This document shows, piece by piece, positions 25,131-37,800 of a DNA stretch of 64,000 nt. The translations under genes were made by a program, and so were the position numbers. Source of the stretch: Cerrena zonata (taxonomy: Eukaryota; Basidiomycota; Agaricomycetes; Polyporales; Cerrenaceae); the NCBI GenBank assembly GCA_038087015.1, contig JASBNA010000001.1, positions 682,001 through 746,000 on the forward strand. The letters are read 5' to 3'. Each line of letters starts with the position of its first letter. The stretch's first letter is position 1. The notes under the pieces were generated by a model, which was given only the letters and a program-made list of their open reading frames with translations, searched no databases and had not been told where the DNA came from.

Positions 25131-25757
25131 CTACGACAAGGGCGGAAGGCCGCCACGGTTTTCTCGCGATCGAGCTTCGGAGGAGCGTATACCAGTGGAG
25201 GCTTTCTTCCACCATAATAGGTTCTCATCTGACAGGCCACGTTCTGCAATATAGGAAGAGAAGGTTTTATTCAATCGTCTAATAGGGAGAATATAAATAT
25301 AGTCACTGGCATTTACGAATTGCAGATAACGAGGAATAGCCACGTAACCATTGAATCGAGTCCGAGTTAGCCAAAGCAAGAGTACCGCAGATCCCATGTG
25401 GCTTTCAAAATGAGGTAGCTTATCACGTAAAGCGTAAACCTTCCTTCTTATATCTTGGTCATGCTGATAATCTTGGTCAGGGCAGTTGGAGAGCGGCTTG
25501 ACACGAATCGAAGGATTCTTGTGATACCAATCTTCATTTCTGTGTAAGTTTTCTCCACTGAGCCACTTTGAGATATGAAAGCATATGACGAATGGATGGC
25601 CATGGTGGGAGTTTTCACCACGATCCCGCGATCCTATTGCACTGAGCCGCTTGAACATAGCACGAGAACATAGGGAGAGGCCTTGCGATTTGTCACCTGC
25701 TGTGCGCGCGAATATATTTGAAGATTTTGATTGATATTTGGCTAAGTTTGATGACAC
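25131..25757 (-). CDS. Hypothetical ORF, weakly supported
   Basis: A 208-codon uninterrupted frame starting MSSNLAKYQSKSSNIFARTA. Composition is balanced (not low-complexity), and the segment SHMGSAVLLLWLTRTRFNGY could be a helix, but no family, signal peptide or domain is recognised. It has no neighbour that suggests a function. A frame of this length can arise by chance in 64 kb, so it is only a candidate for an orphan gene or decayed fragment. Confidence 0.2.
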   Translation of the reverse strand: MSSNLAKYQSKSSNIFARTAGDKSQGLSLCSRAMFKRLSAIGSRDRGENSHHGHPFVICFHISKWLSGENLHRNEDWYHKNPSIRVKPLSNCPDQDYQHDQDIRRKVYALRDKLPHFESHMGSAVLLLWLTRTRFNGYVAIPRYLQFVNASDYIYILPIRRLNKTFSSYIAERGLSDENLLWWKKASTGIRSSEARSRENRGGLPPLS

Positions 25758-27028
25758 GTGTAAGGGGATCCTAGGAGCATTAAACTGGAGAGAGAAGTCG
25801 GGAATCGTTGGTGTGGTACATTCTCAGCGTCCGAGGCTTACAGAAGCCCCGCAGCTTTATGTTATAGTTGATGTTCTAACCAACAAAGGTACCAGTCAAT
25901 CTTGACTGAATTTATTTAGAATTCAATCTGGAGTCCGAAATAGATTAGATGGGTGGAGTTTGGCAATTGAGTGCAGGGAAAGACTAACGCTGATTGCCTC
26001 GTGGGAGGCACACGTTACAGCGAAGAAGGGGTCGAAACGGGAACTGGGATAGAAACTTGCCAACCTTCCGATTCAGGTGGGGCGGGGGACGAAGGGCACA
26101 ACAGGAAGGGCCGTACGCGCAGTACGGGTACGGTGGTAATTCGGATTGCCTTGCATCCGACAGGACGTGTCGACGTCGTGTCATAGAATGCTGTTTCGAA
26201 GTACGGTCCCTGCAAGAGATATTCGGGAGGGCGACTAGAGGGAATACATTGGGATCAAGAAGTCGTGTATCAGAACCTGTGTAGGTTGTGAGGGGACAAC
26301 TATAGACTATTAGGGAAATCTTGAGACCAGATCGAGTGCGAGTGCAGGAGGGTCCTTGTGAAATATCATTAAGCCTCCGGCTTGAGAGTTAAACCTGGGA
26401 AACGCTGAAAAAACGAGGAGGCGCAACAAGGTGGAACAATGCTGTGCAGGGTCTTAAGAAAAGGGTATTGTGCCTCTGGCGGAAAACAAAATCCTGCGAG
26501 CACACGGGCGGAACCAGCCGTGGGTCTGCTTCAGCGCATAGGATGCGGAGCAGGGAAATGCAAGTAGATCAATGGGGGTCTGTCGCTGAGTATACGGAAA
26601 GGGTAACGATAGCAGCGGCTATTGACCACGGACGTAGATATGGGATGTTGACAATAGGCGTACTTGCCTCGTGGATCATTCAGGTCTCAACTTACTTCGT
26701 GGGCGGGGGCAGACAGAGGGATGCGGAAGCGATACAGCGATCGGTTGTGATCTCGATCTGTGCGTTAATGCAGGGGCTGTGCAGATGGCCCAAAACGGGG
26801 TGGTTGGATGGTTTTCTGTGGTGGAAGTTGCCACCTGTTCCTGCAAAGAGCCGAAATTGGATCCTACGGCTCCCCCGATTCACGTCATGCTTTGTGATGA
26901 ATAACGATGGCTCAGGTCAATTATTTGCGATGACGCTGCAAGATGCAATCGGGCTGAGGGACAAGCGAATCGCTTCTCCACTCCCGAGTCCCTACTTTCC
27001 TTATTCCATACCATCGCCACTCCCCTCG

Positions 27029-27038
27029 TATATAAATT
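27029..27038 (+). promoter_or_regulatory. TATA-like box upstream of the His-rich gene
   Basis: GTATATAAAT stands in otherwise GC-balanced sequence. If functional, transcription would begin near 27060, inside the annotated N-terminus, which argues for a start at the ATG near 27153 or 27165. Confidence 0.4.
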
Positions 27039-27053
27039 CCATACCGTCGCGAC

Positions 27054-27800
27054 ATGAACCCCTCTACTCCCCAGTACAACTCTGTCCCATTTCCTGCACC
27101 TACATACGTTCAATCAACACCTACCGCTTTCCCCCAGCCTCCAGCATCCACCATGCCCGCTTACATGTATCCCAGCCCCCAGGCTACTAACCAGTACTAT
27201 ACCAGGCCCCGAGCCTACTCCACATCATACGGGGCTTACCCCCAGCAGGCTCAGCCAATTGTATACACTACATCCCACCACAGTCATGGCAGCCATGGTC
27301 GCAGCCACAGTCACTCTCACAATCATGGCAGAAGGTCTCACTCCCATTCCCGCCACCACTCACATGGTGGGCACCATGATTCGGGAAGGAGACATCACCA
27401 CTCGTCCAGCCATCATGGCCATGGACACCACTCTTCCTCACCAGGCTACACGTACGGCAACTACGGAAGCAATGGTGCTTACTATGGCACGACCGGGCAC
27501 CAGTACCCACAGGTAGCTCGCGTCGAAAGCCGTCACTCACATAATGTTTTGGTAAGTCATGCTGCAGATCCAATACCTCATCCTGTCGCTGACGTCGCAA
27601 CGATTTCCGTCCCGCAGTATAACCCACACAACTCACATCACTCACGCCGATACTCAGAGCCTGGATTCTCTTTCGGCGACCGTATCCGCAACTTCTTCTC
27701 CTTCGGGAGTTCCTCCCGTTCGCCTAGGGGCGGCCAGTACCTCGATGCACGAACTGGCCGCAAGGTCGACCATCGAGGCAGGGAAATTTACCGAGTCTGA
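27054..27800 (+). CDS. His/Ser-rich protein with conserved-looking C-terminus, unknown function
   Basis: A 248-codon frame. The N-terminal third is Pro/Tyr/Gln-rich; the middle (about residues 76-135) is a histidine-serine-glycine tract in which roughly a third of residues are His, which could bind metal ions or promote condensation. The C-terminus looks folded or motif-like: PGFSFGDRIRNFFSFGSSSR followed by ARTGRKVDHRGREIYRV. A potential 66-nt intron (27552-27617, GTAAGT..CCGCAG) lies in frame, so two protein forms differing by 22 residues are possible. A TATA-like GTATATAAAT at 27029-27038 lies only 16-25 nt before the ATG, too close for a normal 5' leader; initiation at the downstream ATGs (MPAYMYPS, residue 34 onward) should be considered. 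Confidence 0.6.
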   Translation: MNPSTPQYNSVPFPAPTYVQSTPTAFPQPPASTMPAYMYPSPQATNQYYTRPRAYSTSYGAYPQQAQPIVYTTSHHSHGSHGRSHSHSHNHGRRSHSHSRHHSHGGHHDSGRRHHHSSSHHGHGHHSSSPGYTYGNYGSNGAYYGTTGHQYPQVARVESRHSHNVLVSHAADPIPHPVADVATISVPQYNPHNSHHSRRYSEPGFSFGDRIRNFFSFGSSSRSPRGGQYLDARTGRKVDHRGREIYRV

Positions 27801-28479
27801 CGGCTTCGATCTCAGAGCTTGATGCTTATCGAAGTACGAAGGGCTGGACCCTCCCCTCGCTTCTTGACTAATGACACGAAACGGACACGAATGGACAATG
27901 AAATCTTGACACGAACAGCTATCGATAACTTATGCGCTTCTCTTTCAAATTTTAGTATATGTTGTACCATCTTTATCATCTATCGCTCTATCGCTCTCGT
28001 AACTGATTGTCTCACCTTCCAACTCATCCAAGTCCATTTGGCTGTACTTGTCCCTCCTTCTTCCCATTCTCTCTTCATTTCCGCCCTGCGTAATCTCACG
28101 ACTCAAATGTATACTACCCTGTTTCAGTGCTATCTTGTTCTCACTGTCACCCAACTGTAATCGTACGTTACCTCCGATATGCAATCAAAATCTCAAAACT
28201 TCATGCCCTTTGACCTCTTTACGCGAAAGACGTATCAACGTTCAAATTTTCATTGGTGCTTGTCCAGGATATGCAAAACCATCTTCTCTTCTGACGCCGC
28301 AAAGACGCTTGCGGCAACGATTTGGTAAATTCCGTACGATGACGCGCAACACATACAACACAAACGTCAACCGGCAACGGAAATAGACAACCTGGTCCCA
28401 TAACACTCTTGTCTTCCTACATCCTATTAATATCAACAGCCCCATTTGCAATTCCTCCTAGCAAAAGTAGTAGCCGTTA
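27801..28479. other. Convergent intergenic region
   Basis: 679 nt between converging genes, mostly pyrimidine-rich AT-leaning sequence expected of two 3' untranslated regions. No supported gene. Confidence 0.45.
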
Positions 28480-31137
28480 TCATAATCTCTGAGGTAACCA
28501 ATGTCCCTTCATATGCTTTGCAACGTCTTCTTCTATCTTGGACAAGGATCGATAATTCCGATTCAACGTGGTCTCCTCGCGATGGTCGTCTTCGCAATCT
28601 AAACTGTCGTTGGCGATACCGAGAAGAAGGGCTCGGCCCTGAGAGAAGCACTGCATTTCCATTGAGACAGCAGCGTGTTGTTCAGTATCAGTCTCGACTC
28701 CTTCAATAGACGATGTCTCATAGGCGTAGTCGGCGGTAGCGAAATTTGCTCCTATTGATAACGTATCAGAGAAGGTCGCTGTTTCGTCAGGACAGTCATC
28801 CGTGTAGGCCTCGACCATGTTATCATCTTGTATCATCAAGCCCGAGTCCTCCTGTACCATATAAGCATGCCTTCCGATATTCTCGGCATTCAACGGCTTC
28901 CAAAAACTTTGCGGAATTAGATCTTGGGACATGTCCTGAAGGCCGTCAACATCGACGTAGTGGGATTCGTCTGCATAATAGAGGTCATCTTCGGTCGGGT
29001 CGTCCCGAGTGAGATCCAGATCCAGATGTGCTTGGTCTAAGTTTTCGCTTTCGTCATCAAGAGTGCATCCCTCAGGCTGGAAAGCGTCCGAAATGAAAAC
29101 CGGGTCGTACAACAGCTCGTCCTCGTTGGCAGCTAAAGCTGAATCTGACATCATATCGATCTCGAGTTCTCCAGTAGGCAAGTACGACGGAGCCAAGCGA
29201 TCAAGATAGACTCCATCCGGTGGCTCTGAGGACACTAGAACTGACAAAGCGGAGTCATCGTAGGCGCGACAGAACGTTGGCCAGTGCGAATCGCCATCCG
29301 AAGAGTGATATGATAGATGAGGCTTTAAACCGGCAACAGATTGGAGCTCGCGGTCCAAGGAGTATAGACTATCTCGAGAAGGTGGTCGTGAATGTCGTAA
29401 GGTGGCGGATTCTACTTCAACAAGCACAGATTCGGGTTCCATTTCTATATCGGTCCGGCGTTCTGGTTCTAGCTGTGGATCAATCTGGCGCAGGACGTGC
29501 GGTGTTTCTTCAGAATGTGTTTGTAAGAGTTGGACCTCCTGGGCAATTTTATCACTTCGTGATTCTTCGCTAGCTTCCTGATGGTGCTCCTGAGCAGGAA
29601 AGTATCTGGAGATGCCAGCCTTGTCGGGTTCTCGAGGTTCTTCGGTGAGTATCTGGGAAGCAGACTGGGAAGGCCGGAGTGACAGAACAGAGGTTGCTCC
29701 ATCAGCAGGAACCCCCGCTCGATCATCAGATGCTTGAGGTTTCAATGTTGGTTTCGAAGGATGTACTTGACTGGTATCCCAGTTAGGACGACGAGTATTA
29801 ACGACCATCGTATTTGACTTTGTCACTTCCGACCCTGATCCGGCTGCGTGGTCAAGCAGTTCGATATCCCATACGATAGACCTAGCCTTCTGGCGTCCGG
29901 CTTGTGTTGAACCGTCTTCTTTGCCAGAATGGGAAGCACCGGCTGAGGATTCAGAAGAGGTATTGGGTTGTTGTTTAGGAGCTGCCTTTCGCTTATGTAT
30001 GTCGGGTTTAGGTTTAGGTTTCGATTTACTTTTCTTGGGCGGAGAGGATCGTTGAGGTGCATGATCATCGGTATCGCTAGTGGGAACGTCAGAAGACGCA
30101 CTGGAAGAACTCGCCGACTTGTTGATTTTCCGGGTGCATGCTCTTGACTGCAAAAATGTAGATTCGTTGAAAACTGCTCTGCCGTTGCGCTCTATTATGT
30201 ACGTCAGACCGGTGCAGCTACAGAAATAGTGTCCTATACTTACTTTTACTTTTCTTATTATGTGAAGGCACCGAGGCCTTGCCTTTGTGAAATAGTCCCA
30301 TTGATGGTTTCAACTGTAGTGATCATATTCTCCATATAGGGTACACGGGAGTGATGATCAAGGCACGTACCGTCAATCTGCTCGTCCCAACGTTAGGTGC
30401 CGTAAAACCATACATCAAGGCCAGACCAGCAGCTATATCACCTCCCTTCCTTTTCGGTTTACCTTTCCTCGTATGTTTCTTGAACGATGGATCAGTTTCC
30501 TCTTCTTCATCAGATGTCGCTTTGGGTTGCACGATAGCTCGCTTGGTTCTTCTTCGTTCACGTCTTTCGGCGAGCCCTAGATTAAGTTCGGCGTTATCAC
30601 ATTTCATCTGTCGAAAGGTGCAGCGGACATACTAGCATCAACTTCGGAGTCATGACTACGCTGGCGTTTCTTGGTCGATTTCGTGTTCTCGGGTTTCTTC
30701 GGTTTCTTTGCAAATTGATCGAGAGTAGTTTGGTTCTTCACTGTGGACTTCTGGGACTTTGTGGGAGCTTTGTCTGCATCTGGATCGGGACGACTTGCTT
30801 TGATGTTATGGACTCTCTTCGGTACGTTCTCTTTCTCTTCATCATTCGATGATTCGGCAGAATCAGATTCGTGTGGAGTGCGAATGGCGGGCGGGGAGGG
30901 AACTCGCGGCTTGAGAATAGTTGAAGACGGGGAGTTAGGTATCACCAGGTTGTCGTCAACGCTCAATTCAATCTGAGAGCCATTCCACCGTGCTTGAAAG
31001 TCAGAGCCTTCCCTGATATACGCCCCGCGGAAACTCTTCTGCGCCTGTAAGTAGGATCTAATGAACTGGGTTTTATCAATTTTGGATGAATTGCATGCTA
31101 GAGATTTGGTCGTTAATTGAGCTTGTGTGGTGTTCAT
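28480..31137 (-). CDS. Long largely disordered protein, unrecognised; its upstream region carries the transposon block
   Basis: A minus-strand gene of about 820 codons in four or five exons. ATG 31137 (MNTTQAQLTTKSLACNSSKI) leads into IDKTQFIRSYLQAQKSFRGA and FQARWNGSQIELSVDDNLVI, the most fold-like part. A basic stretch (TTLDQFAKKPKKPENTKSTK) follows. An intron at about 30579-30634 (GTATGT..ATCTAG, 56 nt) joins EVDA to RLAERRERRRTKRAIV, and the next junction gives RLTLKPSMGLFHKGKASVPS. The long last exon (from about 30150) is Ser/Pro-rich then acidic, ending HMKGHWLPQRL, TGA at 28482-28480. Lysine-rich blocks suggest nuclear location; I recognise no domain. A complete retrotransposon is inserted 188 nt before the start codon. 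Confidence 0.6.
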
Positions 31138-31325
31138 ACTAGGTAATTGGTGCCGGTTCAGAGAAAGATATTATCTGCAAGAAGGGAAAGACAGTTGGAA
31201 AGCATTCAAGACAGAGAAAGGATAGAATCTATACATCTAAAGCAAAGACACGTACCGAAAAAGGCAAGCGGGTGATTATGTCACTAAAATTGTTATGTCA
31301 TCACCCTATTTGGTAGGGGTGGCTC
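31138..31325. promoter_or_regulatory. Residual proximal promoter cut off by retrotransposon insertion
   Basis: 188 nt remain between the minus-strand start codon and the left LTR of Element 1. Anything further upstream is now more than 9 kb away (40585-40662) or more than 25 kb away (beyond 56480). The last five bases (GGCTC) are the left copy of the target-site duplication. Confidence 0.5.
31321..31325. repeat. Target-site duplication of Element 1, left copy (GGCTC)
   Basis: Identical to 40585-40589 immediately beyond the right LTR; 5 bp is the usual size for Ty3/gypsy integrases. Confidence 0.95.
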
Positions 31326-31591
31326 TGTAGCGGGACCATGTGACGAGATGAGATGAGTCGGGGACTTGGGACTGATGACTTACGACTGCCGGATGGTATG
31401 TCTTGGAGGTGACTCGATATGAGTAGGGATGACTCGATTAGCGGTACCGGGACATACGGACGGTAGTTATATAACCAGTAGAGTAGTTTAGGTTCGTTAG
31501 CTTAGCTTCGAATCGACAACTTACCCCAGTCTTTGCGAAGTGTGACTTGAACAGTGTGACGCGAGTGATCTTGCTTGACACCAGCGTCACA
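31326..31591 (+). repeat. 5' LTR of Element 1
   Basis: 266 bp beginning TGTAGCGGGACC and ending CAGCGTCACA. A TATA box (TTATATAACC, 31468-31477) lies in the right half and probably drives element transcription. Identical to the 3' LTR except base 31510 (G here, A there), inside a CpG. Confidence 0.97.
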
Positions 31592-31845
31592 TATTTTTGA
31601 CTGCTCTTATTGACTACTCTACGCTTTACAACAAACAAACAAAAAACAACAAAACTCTTGCTTTACTCTTAGGCCTTCGGCTTAAACTCTAGCAACCCCT
31701 ACCGACACCTCTGGTTCTCCCCGAGTCTGATCAACTCAGGATCCCACGGCGCCGGTACCTCAATACCAAAATACTTAACCAACGTCGGTCTCCTTTCTAC
31801 GCTCTCGTCGCTGACTTTAACAGGTTCAACTCCGAATCGGATACT

Positions 31846-34800
31846 ATGACGAGCCGTTATAACCTTCGGACTCGTGCCAACTCCGCTCCCCACTCGCCTC
31901 CTATGGTGGAGCAGGGGATACCCGGTGCGTTTTCCACTCCTGCTAATACGACGACAAGGACGGAGCTCTCTGCTTCCGTCCTCACTACGCTGACAACCCC
32001 TGGTTCTCCTCTAGTCTCTCCTCGCGTTACCGCGTCCGAAGTCAAACCTGGACTATCCTATAGTCAGGTCACTGCTTCGCGTTCCCCCTCGCCTAGTGCA
32101 GGGGAGAGTCCTGTTGCTGACATTGAAAGCAACTCGGACGGTTCACGAGAACAAGTGGAAGAGAAACTGCATGTCCGCTTTGAAGGAGATCTCACTCATT
32201 CTGACAATGGGAACGGAGTCTGGACTCCCGTTTCCCATAAACGTCGCAATCATAGCCCTGTCGGCTATACTCCCATCCCTAAGAAAGGGATTGCTTCTGT
32301 TAAAGGAGGTCAGGACGCTGACCTCAAAGGTGGCTCATTGTCAGCCTTCGATGCCACTTCCACACAACGTAAAGGGAAGATGGTAGATCCTTCTAATTGG
32401 GGTGCTGTTAACATCCCCGCAGATGAGCTAGATACTAAGGCACAGCAGGAAGAACTAAATAAATATGCTCCTCCTCTTGATGAGGATACAAATATATTTG
32501 TTCTACCCCATAATGATCCTGACTTCAATATTGAGGAACAACGTAAGGCCTTTGAAGCCTGGAAAAGAGCTCGAAATGGGAAAGATCCCTCTGCCCCTTC
32601 CACTAGCAAGGCTACAAGGGCGGTGCCTTCTACTAGTAAGACAATAAGTCTTGAGCCTTTGGTTGCTGAAGTTCCATCAGAACCTAAGGAGAAAAATCCC
32701 CCCATTAAGGGAGAGGGGATTGATTCTATCTCTGCAGTACAGAAAGAGAAGAAAATCAAGAAACGAAAGAAATCAGCAGGCAAGGCTGAATTTATTGTAG
32801 CTGAGGCATTGGCTAGCAATGGCCCATCTCTCGGAAGCGTTAAGAGAAGTAAACGCGAGTCCGAAACCAAAGGAACCCCCTCAGAACAGATATCAACAAA
32901 TGGATATCTCGGCGTGGCTTTAAAGAAATCACGCAAGAAGTCTAACCGGAAGAAGGAATCTTCTTCCGAATCTGACTCTTCCGAATCGGAATCCAGCTCT
33001 GGAGGACCAAGTGAGTCTGATCCCTCCAACAGTGAGCCTTCCGATAGCGATCCCTATGACATGACAGATTCTGCATCAAGTGATAACGAATCAGAACACC
33101 ATTCACAGCATAAGAAGAAAAGTGGAAAACCGTATTTGAAGCCGGAGAAACCGGAAAAGTACTCGGGGGAACTGGATGCCAAGGTGTACACCAAATGGGT
33201 CCATAGTACGAAAATCTTCTTACTAGCCCACCGTATCCCTAACGGGACTTTGTCATCAGCAGTAGCTCGTTTCCTCGACGGTCGTGCTTACGATTTCTAC
33301 ACTAACACTTTAGTACGGAAACCAAAATGGGGATTAAATCGAATTTTTATTGAACTTTTTAATTACTGTTTTCCTATGGATTACCAACTGCGCATGCATG
33401 AAGACCTACAAAGCTTCGAGCAAGGTGGCTTAAGTGTACGAGATTATGCCCATGAACTAGAAAGTCTTCTGAGTATGGTTGGACCCACAAAGAAGAAGCA
33501 GCGAGTTCTTCGGTTATGGCAGGGTTTGAATAAATCCGTCCAACGCGAGCTATGGAAGGCCCGACTCTCTCCTTTACGAAGTTCCTGGCGGCGCGTACTA
33601 CGCAACGCAGAATACATAGAAGCATCTCGGCGGGTGGGCGAGACCTTAGGTGGTCCTCATCCTTCTAAAAATGGGGGTAGCCACCGCAACCCGCCTAAAC
33701 GGTCATATCCAGTGTCTCAAGGGAATAACTCACGGCCTAGTCGGCCTCAGGAGAACTCTCGACAGATATCGGGACGTCAGAAGGCTGACTTTAAGAATGG
33801 TCGTCGCCACACATCCTCAGGCAGGCAACATGGTCCACCAAGGACAACTCAACTCTCCGAAAAGGAGAAGGATGAGCTTCGTGCAGCGAATAAGTGCTTC
33901 ATCTGTAAGGAACCAGGCCACTTCAGTCGTAACTGTCCACAGGCGAATACGATGAGATCGAATAAGAAGGGCAGACCTCCAGGCGTTCCAGCATACAGCA
34001 TGGAGCCGGATTTCTCGCGGGTCGAGGCATTACAAGAATTGATGGATTCCACTGTCCATCTCGATGAATTAGTTCTCAACTCAGTCTCGTTGGACATTGG
34101 AAGCGATGTCGATGAAGACGTACTATCAGATAGTGAGTCCTCAGAGGATGGCCATGCCTGGCGAAGTGATGGGGAGGACTCTTGGGACTTCGTTTATCGC
34201 AACCTGTATAGAGACCCAGTTCAGTCAGGCGGCGCGACTACCCGAACGATAATCGACCTTCGCCCCCTGGTCAGTCCAGAGGACGCTATGCACTCATGTC
34301 CACATGACACCATTCCAGACGATTTCTGGGACGATATGCCCGCTTTGCAATCGGTCTCGGAAACAGAGGACGAGGACACTGATTGCTCATCTAGAGAAAG
34401 GACTGGAGAGGACACTTCCAGGGATGATGATCAGTTGGATGATTATCACGACGACCATGATAGCAACGCTGGTGGCGAGTCGTTGCCTATCTCAGAGAAC
34501 AATGTGGTTCTTGGGGAAGAATCTGGAGAACACGTACCTATTAGGTCCACAGACTTATCTGACAAAGTGACAAACATGTCGGCCTGGGACAAGGCTCGCG
34601 TCCAGCGACCCTCTCGTTTCACGAAGACTAAGGAAAAGAAGTCAAACTTTGGCGTCGCGATGGAGTATCACGCCGCTCACCTACTTAAGGAGAGTGGACC
34701 TTATACGAAATCACCGCTGATTTCTGGCGATAGTGACTTAATCACTGGGTCTTTCCTGGTCTATAGATGTGATGAATATCAGTATGTTATCACACATGAG

Positions 34801-37800
34801 GAACTGGATGAAGGGATATTCTGCCCGGCAGAATATCTCAAGGACCCCCACTTCGACTTACCGGTCTGGTTCCAGTCGGTATTGGATGAGAGATATCTCT
34901 CCGAGTTTGGCCCCGCAGTCCCGACGTTGATACAGGCATCCAACGCATGGCGAGTAGCATGTCTGCTGAACAAGTATGGCAGCACTTCGGATATGCCCGA
35001 CCGATTTTTGTGTCAAGAACTCGAGGACGGATCGGTCATGGTGCAGGACACATACCTCGCTATCTTGGTAATGATCCCGTCGATCTACGTCAATTGTCCA
35101 TACTACGATGTGGTGGATGATTACTCGCTGATGGCATGTTTCGCGATCGACGAGATGGAGGGCGGGACTCCCTTCCATATTGAAAATCTACATGGAGAAT
35201 TAATCAATCTGTTCGCTCTACCAGTAGATTACTCTCCTTGTCTGAAGGACTTACCTCGAAAACAAAAAGCCTCGTTAACCTCGCACCTAGCACCACAATT
35301 GATTGAACTAAATACGATTGCTGGCCCCTCCGGTAAACCTGAACCGATTGCAGCTGTTCAACGGAACGCAGCAATGCCAAGGGATTTTAGGCGGTTGTTG
35401 CCTGAGCCTATCATCATAGTGGTACAGGTGAATGGTCACCCAGCTCGGGCACTTGTTGACAGTGGATCTCTGTCAGATTTCATGTCAGTAAAAGTAGCAC
35501 ACCAGCTAGGCATTACACCTGTTGAGCTTCAGAAGCCCTTACCGGTACAACTAGCCGTCCAGGGCTCTAGGGCGAAAATATCCACAGGATGTAAAGCTAA
35601 TCTGAGCTATCAGACGATTAGTGAACCGCGCTATTTTGATTTGATCAACCTACTTAACTATGATTTGATTCTGGGGACTCCGTTTATGTTTCAGCACCAA
35701 GTCGTTATTGGACTAAACCCTACAACAGTAGTAATTGGTAGCGCAATATCGTTACCAATTCGAGGGAAGAAGGTTCGCGTCCTTGAATCTCGGGCCGCTG
35801 ATATACTGGAAGATGCTATCGAAACAGCTCGACGGCACCTTCGAGAGTATGCAGCACCTATTTGTAGAGAAGCGAGTGATGCTCCTCTACCTCCGTTGCG
35901 AGCCATAAACCATACGATTCCATTAAAAGACCCTACAAAGGTCTATTCATGGCGACCGGCCAAGTGCCCAGATGCCCACAGAGAGAGTTGGGTGGAAAAG
36001 CGCGATGCATATTTGAAGTCGGGTCGATGGAAGATGACATCAGCCCGCAACACATCTCCCATGCTACTCTTAACGAAACCAGGTACAGGCATAAAGGGAA
36101 TTCCACCCCGGCTTCGAGTGGTGGCCGACCTTAGAGAACGCAATGCCAATACGCATAAGTTGACCTCTCCCCTCCCAGATATGGAGGGGATACTACGTCG
36201 AGCCTCGCGAAAGCGATATCGTTCATTAATAGACGGAAAGGACGCCTATGAACACATTCGTGTAGCCCCAGAACACGTTGATCGAACGGTCATGGCGACA
36301 CCTGATGGGAACATGGTTAGCCTTGTCATGCAACAAGGTGATTGTAACGCTGTCGCGACTTACCAGTCGTTGATGAATTATATTTTTGGACCCTTCATCG
36401 GAGTGTTCATGGATGTGTACCTAGATGACATCATCATCTATTCAGATAGTCTAGAGGACCACGTCAGGAATTGTAAGACGGTAATAGATATCCTGAAACG
36501 AGAGAAGCTTTACCTCAGTGCAACCAAGTTAAACTTCCTAGCGGTCGAATTTAAGGTCCTCGGACGGATTCTAGATAAAGACGGCATTAGAATGGACCCT
36601 AGCAAGGTTGATTCCGTGCTTAATTGGAAGATACCTACCTCCAAGGATCTCTTACGTGGCTTTCTTGGATCCGTGGGTTACCTCGCCGACGACATCGCCA
36701 CTGTTCGTATTCCCATGGGTATACTTAGTCAATTGACGAGTAATGATGTTAGTTACAAGTGGGAATACACGCACCAACGAGCCTTCGATGAAGTAAAGCG
36801 GCTAGTACACGCTCATCGAGAGCATCGGCGTGTCCCACTTAACTATGCCAAAGAGGCTCCCCCAATCTGGTTGGTCACCGACGGTTCTATGGGTGGCATC
36901 GCTGGCGTCGTCTCTCAAGGGGAGAGTTGGCATAAGGGCCGTATAGCGGCTTTCTTCTCAGCTAAACTATCGTCTGCACAAACGAACTACGCGGTGCACG
37001 AGATAGAAATGCTCGCGGGGGTTGAGGCGATGTTGAGGCATCGAGATATCCTTCTCGGCTGTTCCTTTACGTGGGTAACGGACCATAAAGGTCTCGTTCA
37101 CCTGCTCAAGCAACGGAATCTATCTGGAAGACAAGCCAGATGGTTAGAAAAAATTCTGGAATTTGATTTTACCGTAGAATACGTACCTGGGGTGGACAAT
37201 GTCCTTGCGGATGCCTTGTCTCGCATCTATACAGAGGACAGACCGGGGACCGTCCGCGACTCGAGTGAATACACCGAGTACGACGATGACGGCCGTACCC
37301 GTGCCGCATTGGAGTCGTTGGCCATCTCAATGCCGGTACTGGTGGATGTGGAAGCTATGGCGGCACAACCGGCGGGTGTTCGACGCAGTAGCCGTCAGGC
37401 TAAGGCCACGATGCCTCGGGCAGCCCTGGTCGCCACCACAGATGCGGATTTCGCCCTAGAAAAGAGACGGTCAGACCGGCCGGCTCACAATGGGCGAGGA
37501 CGTACTTCTCGTGTTCAACGCGTCGCACAGGCAATGCCTCCACATCAGCAGGCTAGTTCTGGCGAACAAATGGCCAGGACTAGTGGGACGATGGCTGTAT
37601 CGAGCCCATCGTCGACGGGAATGACAGGACGACGCAGTCAGCGTCGGAAGAAAACACCAGTAGAGGGTGCAGAGACAGGACGTCCAGAGACGGCGAAAGA
37701 ATTCGGGAAACGCATTAAGCGTGTCGTTCTGCGAGTCGCTGAGCGTACTGCGGAACGACAGGAGGGCGAGGGTGAACAAGAACGTCAGGAAAAGGACGTA

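Larger units (their letters stand above)
24071..27053. other. 3-kb region with no supported gene
   Basis: The longest unexplained non-repetitive stretch in the host DNA. It begins with the GPN3 3' untranslated region and ends with the promoter of the His-rich gene. A minus-strand 208-codon frame (25131-25757) is listed separately. A 248-codon plus-strand frame at 26444-27190 runs through the next gene's promoter into its coding region out of frame, so it is not credible. I see no long terminal or inverted repeats, no tRNA and no recognisable transposase remnant. It might be a decayed element or a regulatory region. Confidence 0.4.

Noticed and set aside
26444..27190. 248-codon plus-strand ORF
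   Set aside because: It runs through the TATA-like promoter and 137 nt into the His-rich gene in a different frame, and its translation has no family character; most likely a chance open frame.
32310..33029. 239-codon minus-strand ORF within Element 1
   Set aside because: Ser/Leu-rich shadow of the Lys/Ser-rich gag N-terminus on the opposite strand.
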